Positions 37,889 to 49,959 of a stretch of 64,000 bases of DNA are shown piece after piece. The stretch spans positions 21,860,198 to 21,924,197 of the forward strand of contig NW_024881321.1 of NCBI RefSeq assembly GCF_018691265.1, read 5' to 3'. The translations under genes were made by a program, and so were the position numbers. The stretch's first letter is position 1. The number at the start of each line of letters is the position of its first letter. Below the pieces are notes generated by a model. That model was not told the DNA's origin. It searched no databases and saw nothing but the letters and a program-made list of their open reading frames with translations. Source of the stretch: Tyto alba. Its lineage: Eukaryota > Chordata > Aves > Strigiformes > Tytonidae.

Positions 37889-40800
37889 TCATTTGTCTAG
37901 ACTGTAACACAGATCTAGACTTCTCCATAGTTCAACATAACAAAAATGGAGAAAAGTTAAAAAATGGTAATTATTATTTTGTGTTAGATCTGGACAATTT
38001 CCACTGAGGAATAGGTCATGAGGTCAGTTTGTTAAAAGTGCTGAAAGGTCTCCTTTCATGAAGAGTAGTATACGGTCAAGTGAGCAGACTGTACAATGTT
38101 TTGCAGGGTGAAAAAACCCTTATGCTCTGTCACCTGAAGGATGTTGTTCAATTTTGTGTTTATTTCTCAAGGAAAAAAGAATTATTTGGGGAAAGAAAAT
38201 AATTTAGTACTGAAACAGTAGCCTTCACTACTCATGTAAATCTGCTACTTCAGGGGCTTTTTGTAGGATTATTACAGCAACTATCCTTTCATACTAAAAT
38301 TCTAACCTTCTTGCTAACTTGGCACAGTTGTAAAAACCTTTTCCCGTTTACTTTCTCTAACAGCCTGCAGCTCTCCAGCGCTATCCAGAAATTACCTGAT
38401 TTCTTTTCAATGTCCTCAACTTCTCTCTAAAACAGCTATGCTGTGTCAGCCAAGACATTTTTAGCATCTTTTCCTTCATCCTCAATATTAATCTCCAAAA
38501 ATCTTGTCATCCAGTCCTCCTGTTTTGTTTTACCAGTCATTTCCATAAAAATTCTAGATCACCTGTGTTTCTGTCATTCCAATGATGTCATGCACTGCTT
38601 AAAAAGAACTTCAAAAATACTCAGTATCAGTTTGACAATTTTAACTTGCACACTGTTTTTTTTTCCCAGTTTTTTTTTTTTACCACAGATATTTAACCAT
38701 TTCCTATATCACCCAACTTTACCTTATTTCCCTTCATCATAGGTGACAGCAGCCTGTAAAAAGAGTACATATCCATGGGACCACTATAAAGAGTTATTTA
38801 ACATTAAAGGATCAAACAAGTCAGCAACTGATCTTGCAACTAATCTGATCAGTGTTAGAAACCTTTTTTTCCCAGATAATGCATGTTAAACATGTTTTGT
38901 GAGAGACTGTGAAAAGACACATTTTCTGCACGTGTGTAACAAAGCTCCTGGATGAGAGTATAGTCATCCTAATTTGGAAACCACAGATTGTGATATAGTA
39001 CAGTGACATTTCTTCCCAAGAAAAGAAACTAAAGTTAAATCAGGAAAAGTGTGAAGAAAAAAAAAAAATGAGGAGTAGAGGAATAGAAGTTCATCATGAT
39101 GTATCTCCAGAACTGGAGATTTTGACAGATTTTGTAGATGTGCATGCAGAGCAACAGCAAGATGCATAAGCATATATTACCTGATGCACAGATTGGCCAT
39201 CTGTTAGCTTCTGCTGACATGATTTATGAGAACAGTTTTATATATCATATAAAAGACATATCTCAAATATGTAAATAACAGTTTTATTCCAAATTCCACT
39301 CCATAATAATGGCATAATGATTGCCAATGTATTGCATATGTTTTATCCATTTCACAAAGGGGAGAATGTGCCTGTATGTATATCTATGAACGTGTGACAG
39401 AGAAAGAAAAAAGGAAAAAGAATAAATGTTCTTTTTAATTAGTGAGAAAATTTTTCTATTCACCCTTTTTGTACTAAACTTCATCTACACCTTGGGTTTC
39501 TCTAAGCTATCACAGTAGAATACAGTGGCCTGTGGACCTGATTTAAGGTTAACTGCAAAAACATTTTGAATTCATTGAATTCCTCCCTATAAACACTACA
39601 GCACTTGAGACCCCTGAGTATCACAGCAAAACAGATAAGGCTCTGCAACTCGAAGACTTCCATTTAATGATTTTGAGATAAGGGTTTCTACTCAGTGTCC
39701 ATCTAATGTTTGCATCCTTTTAGCTGTACAAAAGGAAGAGAATATAAAAAGAATCAGCTTCTATGTTTTCTACAGTGTCAAAAAATACATAGTTTAACCT
39801 ATATAACAACAACTTGTATTATGTGAAATAGTTTATCTATGTATATTCAGGACATCTCTACCGAATAAATCTCTCTGTAATTCAATATCATGGCCATAGT
39901 TAATCAATTGCTTGAACAGGGCAATTAGTGCATGTAGTCAGATTCTGTTTTCTAACACTTTGCTAAAAGATAGTGCATTCCAAGGCTGAATGAGACATCT
40001 TTATACATGTATTTCAAAATGTTATTTTGCCACTGCAAATTAAAATTTATTCTTTATTTTATGTCAGAAAAAGACATTTTTAATCCAAAAAAGTTCATTT
40101 GATTATGAAAAAAAAAAAAAAGTATAGATACACTAGCTCACTCAATAATCCTCAACATTTCTCATTTCGGTAGAACAGTATATTTCTGATGAAGTAACAC
40201 TGTGTATTAACACAAACTGAGGTTGATTGAGATGGGGTAAATTAATCATCTCTTCCATACATTTATAAATTATTATAAATCAATCCTAAATTTCACTGAT
40301 TATTTTCAAATTAACTCTTTTCCAATGAAACATACCCCTATACACTTTGTCTCATAATCTTTTAAATGAAGTGAACAGATTTAAATGCCATATTGAAGCA
40401 GCCCCATGAGCCCCAAAGCATTAAATATGAGTTTCTTAAGTCTGCTTGTTACATCTATGAGGCATGAACTAAAAATACTGATTGCTGAAGAGTGCTCAAT
40501 TCAGTGTTCCTTTGCATTTTTGCATTCAATATTGGGATGCAGAAGAGTGTGCCTCTATTTTAGGAATTTAATTTCATCCAAGTTTGTCCCTTCAGACCTT
40601 TCTTGAATGATGGCTCTTCTACAGGGTAGACGCTATCAAATCTGTAGCCGTGGCTGAACACACTTTAGTAATATATTTCCTGAGTTCTTTGTGCTAATGT
40701 AATGAGCTACATCATAGATGAAATTCAAGATGTAAAGCTGTCTTCTTATCAACTTAAAGCATATTGTATTGGAAAAAAAAGTAAGCCTTTTCTTACTTAT

Positions 40801-43800
40801 ATTTGCCTTATCTATAAAGAAAAATATGTTTTTTGTGAATCAGAGATTGAAATTTGGTTTAACTGTATAGAGCTTAGAAATTAGAAATACATAACAAAAA
40901 GACTACCTGGTGTGCCTGTGTTGAATTTCAACTATTCAGAATAAACAAGCACTGTAATATAATTCCAATGTACAAAGTATCTAATAAAAGTAATGTTTTG
41001 ATCTTTCAATTTCTAACTTACAGGAACAAGCAGGTGTTTCTTCCTAACTGCTGTTTATTTTATGTTCTTTCATTTTATATTATCACATCAAAATCTGAAT
41101 ATAAGAATGAGTTGATCCCAGGAAAGTGTCTGTGATCATTTATCATCTGCTTTCCCACCCTCCTTCTTTTATAAAGCTGAATGACTGAACCTAAAATACA
41201 GGTTAACTAAATTTTGGTTATCTCCTTTACCTTGAGCATAACATCATAATTATCTGTAAATATTAATAGACAGAGTCTAAGTACTTATATATTTCAAATT
41301 AAACAGGTGTTAGTTATTTAGAAAGCACACACTTATTGCAAGCTATTGTGCTTTTTTACGATTTCATTTCTATAGTTAGGAAAAATATGAGAGTGTATCT
41401 ACTTGGAGACTGACTCCCTTTTGTAGATATTGTTAGGTGATAAATTATCCCAAAGGTACTCAGGAAAATAAAGTTTTCTACCTCTCCAACCTGCTTTCTA
41501 AGCTCATTCCAGCAGCAGATGTATGGGAACAGCTCAGCTGCAGTTTGGGGACCAATTAAGAAGTAAAGGAACTCCAGCAACACGTTAGACTTAAAGACAG
41601 GAATGGATTAAATGCAGCTGAATAGCTTGTCAGACAACTCTTAAATGCTTATTTGCATCTTAATGATAGTTAATTATGGAATGGAAGACTGATTTAACAT
41701 TGAGAGAACTAGGAACCTGAAATTTATTTTGGAATATTATTTTTACTTTTATACATTTCATGTAAAACAAAGTACCTGTGGCACTACATTGTTCTGAAGG
41801 TTATTGTGACACAAGAGATTGAATTACAAGTGTTTGAAATTAGAATCTTAAATTCCTAATTAGACATCTAAATATATGGGCCTATTTTGAAACAGTTCAA
41901 AACCCCTCCGTTCCAATTTAAATCTCATTCCTGTATTGTATATTTATAGAAGGACTAGGGCCCTTTTGCAACACTGCATCAGAGAAAATTATTTCAGGAG
42001 GGCCAGGGATTGTCCCTGACTTTGAATAAATAGTAGCTAGACATAAAATTTAGTTTGTGCCATTAATGAACCCAATAGGTTGGTTGCACGTTATGTGGAA
42101 GAACTTGTTCCCTTGAAGGTATAGTAAACTCACCATTTTTCACCTAGTGGGAGAGCAGTTCAAGGAGCTAGATGAAGGATAAACATGATTGAACTGATGG
42201 ACTGGCAAGCCATGGTGTGTTCAGATATCTGATTTAAGATGCTTTCATTCTAAATTCTTTTCTAGGTTCACAAAGAGTGCACACATATTTGTCATAGTGA
42301 CAAAGCCCTTGTTGTGCAATATGCATTTTAAATTGTGCTTAGTGAACATAAAATCTTAGTATGAATTGCCTCAGCACAAGCTGCTCTTGTTTTTTATAAC
42401 TATTAGGAATCCAAAGACATTTCTGTTCATATGTCTGACATTCATTCTCAAGAAATAAAGATTCTTTGGATAGTAGTGTGTCACAGTGAGTGAAATTAGT
42501 GTACCATTCCTCTAGTTTTCTGCATACACATACACATACATACATTTATATACTACCAAAATATACTAGTTCATTATCTAAAAGCAAGTTCCAGTGATTT
42601 TGGACATATAATTGAATGTTCCAGAAAAGAACAGAAATAAAAAAAAAAAAAATTACCTCTGAGATTCCATTAAATGTCAAAAGAAACAAATATTAAGGGA
42701 GAGTTAGGTTTCCTTTTCAAAGAACATTGCTTTACTTGTTTAAAAAAATAGAAAGAAGAGATTTTCATGCTTAAAGAAGTAGGCCAGCCTCACTGTGTTC
42801 CATCTACTTGTGAAAAATGTATGTATACTTTTCCTTTGAAACTAGTAATTATTATGGGACATCTCTCATACTCTAAGTACATCTTTACAAAGAAAATCTG
42901 AAACGTTTCAGAATCCCTGATCAGTTACTCTAAGAGAGCACAGCAAAGTAAAACTTTGAAATGAACATGTACTTTGCAAAGGTATTGTGCCCTCTCCTTT
43001 TCAACATTTGCTTTGCTTGCTGAAATGCTATTTTTGAGCCAGTGACATGACTAGCATTTATTTCAGAGATGGATCAGGTCTTTAAGTTTCAACTTATTAA
43101 AATTGATTTGGGTTCCATTTATGTAATTGAGAACAGGATTTTTGCCAGCAAAATTAAACTCTTTTGACCATTTGAATAAGGCAGTTGTGTACAGCCATCT
43201 ATATTTTATTTGTACTATGGTAGAGCTGTCTGAGACTGAATGATTCTCTTCTTCCCCTATAAATCAATTCCATTATGATTTAGAGCCAAAGGAAAATGCA
43301 GTCCCCCAAGTCCTGTGTAATTCACATTTATAGGTGTTGAAACACATATCTAAAATCTGCAAGTGGATACTTCTATACAAATATTTCAAGTTCTCAGGTG
43401 CACAAAGGTTTGATTGTCAACATAATAAGAAAAAGGTCCTGTCTTGACAATAGTAAGCAGCTCTAAATACAGAACAGCTGCCTCCCACAACTGGAGTTGC
43501 TGGAGTTTAAAACAGTAGAGCTCCTCAAATGTTCTGTCTTAGCTAACCATGTGTGCCCTCCATGCAGATCCAGCATAGACACTGTTCCCATTTGGCTGAC
43601 TGCATTTCCCTGGAGAAGGCAGGAACTGGTTGTTCAGGCAGAAAATAAAGCTTCAGCAGCCAAATGTTGCTCAAGCTCTGCCTACCACAGAGCAAAAGAA
43701 AGATCCTGCCAGCTGAAGGTGTCCTGTTATCCCATGGCCACACATTCCTTGCACTGGGCAAAAGCAGTTGCCATGCACCACAGCCAGACTTAACCTAGAA

Positions 43801-45129
43801 AAGCAGCAACCAAGTGCTCTGGACTGGTACAAGGCAGAAATAGCAGAGTGAGTTCTGTGGCTTCTGTTGGGGCACTGGGATCTTCAACGCTGGATCTAGT
43901 TCAAGTGCTGCTGATAATGTTGTTGATATACTTTCATGAAATCTCAATACCCTTGACCCACTGATTTTCCAACCCAGATATTACTTCAGGTAGAGACATA
44001 TAGTACAGTCGAGCCTTTGACAATCAAGGTAATAATCACTCAAAATTATCCATAGATTTTGTGGACTTAATCAAAAAGGTTTGGGGATTTTTAGTTATTT
44101 TTCCCCAGTCCATAGGTCAAAATTAATTGTCCAAAGATGGAAAAGAAAGGAAGGAATGAAAAGTGTTGTAAAAACCCAAAGCTGAATTTTAATAAAATCA
44201 TCAGAAATCAATAGCAGGTAATTATTCTCTTCTGGACTTAAGTGCTTATTTTTGGAGGGTAGAATGACTTCAGCTTTAAAAAACCTGAGTGAGGTGAATC
44301 GCACTTCAGATAAGAACATAGTATAGGTGCCAAATTAAAGTCTGATCTATTTTCAGACATATCAGATGGATAAAGTGCAATTAGAATACTGAGAAACAGT
44401 AAGAAATTATAATAAATTCTGTGATACTAAAATTTTTATTTTTATTTAGGTTAAGACAGGCTTAATCCCTTCCTTCTTTTACAACTCCCTCACCCTCCAC
44501 CAAAAAAACCTCACCAGCTTGGAAAGTCTCCATGACAATGGCTAATTTAAAACCTGCATTAATATGAAGAGTGTAATTCTAGCCATCACTGCTGCAGTTT
44601 GGAAAGTTTGGAATGGTTATACACTCAGTGTAAAGAATAATGAAGAACAGAAGAGAGATGAAAACTCATGGCATCCTTCCTCTCCTCATATTCTCCTTGG
44701 GAATTCATTCAATAGACAAGAAAAGTAAGGAAGTTCTTATACGTGGCTTAGAAAAGCAATCCTGCAGCAGCCCAGCAGTCAGCAGGAAAATGGGATGAGA
44801 ACAACCAGTAGAGAAGGAAAAAAGATACAGAGAAGAAAATAAATAAAATGTACAAAGACCTGAGATATAAAGGATATTAATTTCAATTTAATCAAAGGAC
44901 ATACAGTTGTGATTCATGGACCTCTGCATTCAAACAATAATTATAAGTGTGCTGTTTTGAAGGAAAGACAGGAAGTCAGTTTGAAAACTACTGCTGAAAA
45001 TATGAACACCTACTTGTTCATGAGGAAAGGCAAGGAAATGGAAGAAAACAAAAGAAAATGAAAGAATAAAGACCAATGTTATCATAATGTGTGGGAAATA
45101 AGATGAGACTTTTTCCAAAAGTCATACTC
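37889..45129. other. AT-rich non-coding DNA, no gene seen
   Basis: About 7 kb with no supported gene. Frames of up to 99 codons (38443-38742, +) have no recognisable domain. The segment 43480-43900 is less AT-rich than its surroundings, with a 98-codon frame (43497-43793, +), but I recognise neither a repeat nor a protein in it. Confidence 0.7.
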
Positions 45130-46035
45130 TTCAAATAAAGACTATGTAGTCTCCAGAAGAAAAGCAAGCCCTTTCTCTTAAAAATACATTAAGAAAAACT
45201 GAAAATCACTACTGAAGCATCTTTCAAGACTGCTGATGTATTCATAATGACAGTTTTCTTCAAAAGAACGATGGAAATGTCTCTCTCAAAAATAACCCAA
45301 AGAAGCAAGGAATTATGTAAATAACAAGCTATATAGTGCATATATTTTTAGAGAAAAAACAAACTTTATACTTGCTAGTGATTAAAAAATATCTAATGAT
45401 GTGTGTATCATTGGTTTAAATGGGAATATTTGTATGTGGGATAGCTCAAGTGAGCCATGTAAACAAAGATATTTTGAGGGCACAAATAATGAAGAAGAAT
45501 CATGAGAGGAAGATAATTATGTTGAGTTCAAGTATGTTATTAAACACAAAATAATGATGATGAAATTGGTTTCTATAACAACAGATGGAACACCAGCTAT
45601 GTTTGGATCCAAAGTTTCATGGCTCATCATCATCAACAAGCACTCAGAGGAAAAGTGATAGACTTGACACATGGTAGGGAAGTAGTGATTAAAAAAAAGT
45701 TAACTCAATTCAGGTCAAAGGCCTGTAATATTACAGGTCATGAAGTATGCTACAGACAATCTTCAAAGACAGAATTTTGCAAAATGAGGTGATCTCTCAG
45801 TGAAATTAATGTTCTAAGAAAATATATTAATCCTTTTTTCAAAGGTTGAGGTAACTATATGATCAATAAACAAAGATGTTGGTGAACTTTCCATGCTTCA
45901 TTTTGCCAAGTTCATAGTTAACTGAGTTCAGTCAAAAGCTAAAGGAGAAAGAAAAGTTTATTACACACATGTCAAGATGAAAGTACTTCCAAGTGCGTTG
46001 CAAGTGAAGGCATTCAAAATGAGGTTTGGTGTGTA
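45130..46035 (+). pseudogene. Fossil hAT-superfamily transposase-like sequence
   Basis: Short peptides typical of hAT transposases and genes derived from them (ZBED, SCAND3 and FAM200 type) occur here in the expected order. 'ASFKTAD' is at 45217 and 'MSLSKITQRS' at about 45277; relatives have LSxxTVxRR there. 'FREKTNFILASD' is at 45347-45382, like the block before DESTD. 'VSITTDGTPAMFG' at 45569-45607 is the hallmark TDGAPAM block. At 45786 the DNA matches, with a small deletion, the block that reads EVRWLSxGxxLxR in relatives. 'ELSMLHFAKFIV' (45884) and 'KAFKMRF' (46007) match the late 'LAxLADIF' and 'xAFxxKL' blocks. The pieces at 45347, 45569, 45884 and 46007 share one frame. There are many stops and several frame changes, so the sequence is long dead. 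No terminal inverted repeats or target duplications were found. It could be a Charlie-like DNA transposon or a decayed copy of a domesticated gene. Confidence 0.65.
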
Positions 46036-48311
46036 GATACAAAAAGAGATAAAAATAAATGCCAGAAGAACTCAATACTAGGGCTTTAAAGTACTTCTAG
46101 TTACAGCATGAAAACAAATTTGGAAAAGTAAGAAAAATATAAAAATGGATTTCTTAAAGACAGCACTGCAATCCTGAAAACTGATTAGCTATATACATTA
46201 AAGAGTATTTATAGTGACCAGTAGAACCTGTATCATCTTATTCATGACAGTAATAGTCTATGTGCTTGACTGTAAGAGTGAATTAACTGTTACATTTGAA
46301 TGCCAGTGTATTAGAAAAGGAAAGTCTCACAAAATAAATAGGTGTCTGCTTGGAAGACTGGAGCAAAAAGGATAACGTGGGAGTGAGGTGGAACCTGCAG
46401 ACCTTTTCCAACTATCCCAGTCATATCTTCAGATCTATTTAACCTATTATTTGCAAAAAAGACTTTTCAATTTATACACTGGACAAATCTAAATGACATG
46501 CATGAGAAGGCATCTTACCTCTCATATTTCAACAAAATTTCTACAGCTGCAACAGAAAGTATGTAGTATCTAGTATCCCAGTAGTAATTTAGTTGTCAAT
46601 GTCAATACATCTGAACACTTATCCAACTTCTTATGCTGCTGAATATTACTTAAATTTTATGCCAGTTGATACACAAATATTAGCAAAATGATGATGGTTA
46701 AACCAGGCAATTAGGTATCAAAACAGCTGTTTGTGTTCCCAGCTCTACAGCTGTTGTCTTCATTTGGGACAATTATTAACCTTATTTTTAAAACCTATGC
46801 TTAAAATTAGATGCTCCATCTACCACTTTCTCTGTAACTCCATGTTTAAATAAATAAAGAGTCTCAGATTGCCTTGGAAATCTCTTCCTCTACTAAGTCA
46901 AAATAATTGGGGTTGCTCACCTATGGAAAACAGACCCTTGCTTAAAGGCTTCATTTTAAAGTATCTTTAAAAAGCTGGCCTTAAGCAATCTATATTTATA
47001 GTATCTTACCCTGTGTTGCCTTAGCACCCAGAACTATCTGTGAATTCATCTGTTGAGTCTGACTCCCAATTGTGCTAAATTTGGGGTAGGAGGAAAACTA
47101 CGAAAATTAACACAAAATGTGCCAATAAATATTTATTTAAACTGAATTACATCTTTTTTTTTTTTTTTCTATCTGCTCCCAAAGGTTCCTTCAGATTTTC
47201 TCAGAAATGTTAAATTAACTACAGCCAAAGCTTGTACATCTGCATGAATGACAAAATAATTATTCGTAATTAGCGAGTCATGTTAACATATTTCACTGAG
47301 CACCAAGAGGAGCAACGACTATTTATTATAATTATGATTATTAGTTTAAAAACACCATTCATGATCATGGTGCTTTCACAGAACTGGTAAAGGTAAACTG
47401 CATGACCCTAAAACTAGGCATCTGGAGGAAATGGGACCAGCTGAACAAGAGAAAAAAAAAAAACAAACAAACCCAAAAGGGATTGAAGAATAACAAATTA
47501 TAGAGAAAGTGCTAGAAATATATAATGGATATTCTTTTGATTCTAGAACTATGTGTTGAGGTAACTTGTTTCTAAAAATAACCTTTTTCCCAAGTATATA
47601 TTTTCTTGCAGGGTCTGTGGAAATTCTGTACTAGTAAATTAAATAAGACTGGACAAATTGTTTGTCTGTGAGGGCAAGAATCATGTCACATCTCACTGCC
47701 ATATAGCTGAACTCTCCTACTCTCCAGAACAGAGAGGCTACATCTAGACGACTATTATGAAATGTCCCTGGTTCCACATCAGACTCCGAAAAAAGCCAGC
47801 CCTTGTTTGGTCAGGTTCCAGATCAACTTTTTGGTAGCTGGTCAGGGAAATATTAGGAATAGTATTTATGAGTTTTATAGATGTCCATACATTTCCTTTA
47901 TGTAGTAGCCCTCATCTTGTTTAGTTTACTACTGAAGATATAGATAGAGAGATCAGACAACTAAACTGAAGTCACAGGCAATACCGAATACAGACAGACA
48001 CATACATAACATATATGACTACGTTCTGGTCACTCAGATGTTCAGATTAGATATATAGGAAAAATATGTACCATCAGCTTTCCAGGTAACATGCCTGTGT
48101 TTCTTATCTGAGAAATCAGGATGTGAGCATAGCAGAAGCTGCTTGCATAGGCCTTACTCTGACATGGAGGTAAGATGGTGCCAGAATCTACATTTGGCTT
48201 AATCAGACTAGAAGCTCTTCAGATACTACAATTCAAGCATAATCTTACTAAACACATCCTCATGTCTTAACTACAAAATACTACCTACATCTGAAGTTAA
48301 CTATCATGTTG
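46036..48311. other. AT-rich non-coding DNA
   Basis: No gene seen. The first few hundred bases may hold the decayed 3' part of the hAT-like sequence, but I could not align it. The interval 47240-47390 has dense TAAT-type motifs (see findings). Confidence 0.65.
47452..47477 (+). repeat. Short A-rich (AAAC)n tract
   Basis: A run of A followed by three AAAC-type units and 'acccaaaa'. It belongs to the same class as the tracts near 14.4, 28.8 and 53.0 kb. Confidence 0.75.
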
Positions 48312-48451
48312 TTAATAATAATAATACCAAAAATTATCAATATAATAATTAATTAATAAGAAACAATAAATACAATAATAATCACTATGACTATTAATAA
48401 TATTACTACTATTAATAATATTAATAATAATGATAGTAATAATAATAATAT
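48312..48451 (+). repeat. Imperfect (AAT)n / (TAA)n repeat
   Basis: About 140 bases dominated by AAT/TAA units with scattered substitutions. Translation on the minus strand gives the poly-tyrosine tail of a spurious frame. Confidence 0.9.
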
Positions 48452-48590
48452 GCCCCGCTTCTTGGAACATATTGCGTGTTTGTAACATGACAGTCTTTTT
48501 GAAATAGAGAAATAGCTAGCTTAAACAACCTGTGTCTGTAGACATCTTTTTTCTTTATATTTAGATGTGCCTGTATGCAAAGAAAGGCAG

Positions 48591-48793
48591 TACATACATA
48601 GATATGTATACATAAGAATATATGTGATTTTATGTGTGTGTGGTTTTTTATATATATACTTTTTATAGTACGGAGTATTGCATTTACATATATGTAAATC
48701 AACTTGTTCATAAACGCATTCATATATCTATACATACCTACATATATGTATACAGATATATATGTGTATATGCATGTATGTGTATATATTATT
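48591..48793 (+). repeat. TA/TG/CATA-rich low-complexity block
   Basis: About 200 bases of alternating purine-pyrimidine sequence (TATATG, ACATAT, GTGTAT) with a perfect 18-base palindrome at 48682-48699. The 149-codon frame starting at 48634 begins in this block (a V/Y/I/C-rich start), which makes it doubtful as a protein. Confidence 0.85.
48682..48699. repeat. Perfect 18-base palindrome
   Basis: 'atttacatatatgtaaat' equals its own reverse complement. It lies in the TA-rich block, where such matches are more likely by chance. Confidence 0.9.
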
Positions 48794-49942
48794 TTTTAAA
48801 TTATGGAGTAAAACAATCTTTTTCTTTCCTATCCTCAAGCTTTCCTCCTTTCTCCCTCCCTAATTTGTCTGAAAAATTCATTGTATGCCTGTCAAAGGAG
48901 ACCCACTACTTTCTCTCAGCACAAACAATGATGCAGCAGTTTTTGGACACTACCACAGAGGCTGAGTTTATTTTGAGGCTGAACAGTTTTGTCCCTAGTG
49001 CAGTATTCTGGCAGCATGACTTAAGTCAGCAAAGCCCCTTTTCTGAAATCTTGGTGGTAGAAAAAATATTTGACTACTTATGAGATCCTGTTTGGCTACT
49101 TTGCTAACGTGGAACCACACTTACTTAGTATTAGTAGAAGTCTCATTGCTTTCCACAGAGTAATCAACATGTTCACTGAATATGAACTGCAAAACTAGAA
49201 GTCTAGGTCTCAGAGACACTATGAAAGTGATTTCAGTAGAAGCTCACAAGGTATTTGAAATATTCTTTATCAAAGTCTTTTGAATCTGCCTGTTTGAAAC
49301 ATAATTGTTGTTACCTTTCAAATTTAGGATGGATTTCTGTCTGTCCATCTGTGCTATTTTACTAACAGCCTGTACTGCTACATCCACTGGTGATCCAAAT
49401 ACTGTAATGTGCTTAGTATTAAATATGCAGCAAACTAAGCCAAAATCAAGCTCTTCAGTCTCCCCCATTTTTATTGTTTATAGCTGTGGGCTGAAGTCTT
49501 GCCTTTCTTACATCAGGCATCTGAGCTTTGACTCAAGGCAGTTCGACAGACTACTGAGAAAAGTAAGGAAGAAAAAACATTTCTTGGCATGGAGGCTCTG
49601 CAGTATCCAGCACAATTCTGAGTGTCCTAGAATAATATCCTTGGCTGCTGCTACAATCAGCTTCCCAGAAATCAGTGATCTGAGTTATTAGCCATTGGAC
49701 TTAAACAACTTTTCATTATTATGTTTTAAAAAGTTTCTCACCTCACAGTCTTTTGATATGTTACCTGCACCTTATACATGTTCATTAAAACTGCTCATAA
49801 AAGATGCCCAACCATATCATGCTGCTTCACACATCAAGATCCAAGGATTTAAAAGCTATTAGTGTGTACAATATGTGCACACAAAGTTGTCAAATTTTCG
49901 AGGACACTGCTTTCTAGAACCTAATATTTTTATCACATGGCA

Positions 49943-49959
49943 GGGTGGGGGGGTGGGGG
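49943..49959 (+). repeat. G-run cluster, possible G-quadruplex
   Basis: 'gggtgggggggtggggg' holds enough G in runs of three or more for four stacks with one-base loops. The surroundings are AT-rich, which makes it stand out. Confidence 0.7.

Noticed and set aside
43480..43900. Less AT-rich segment with a 98-codon frame, considered as a retrocopy
   Set aside because: No family resemblance, tail or disrupted homologous frame could be identified by eye.
48634..49083. 149-codon open frame on +
   Set aside because: Its first third is TA/TG-rich low-complexity DNA, and the rest shows no domain, splice context or start context I can support.
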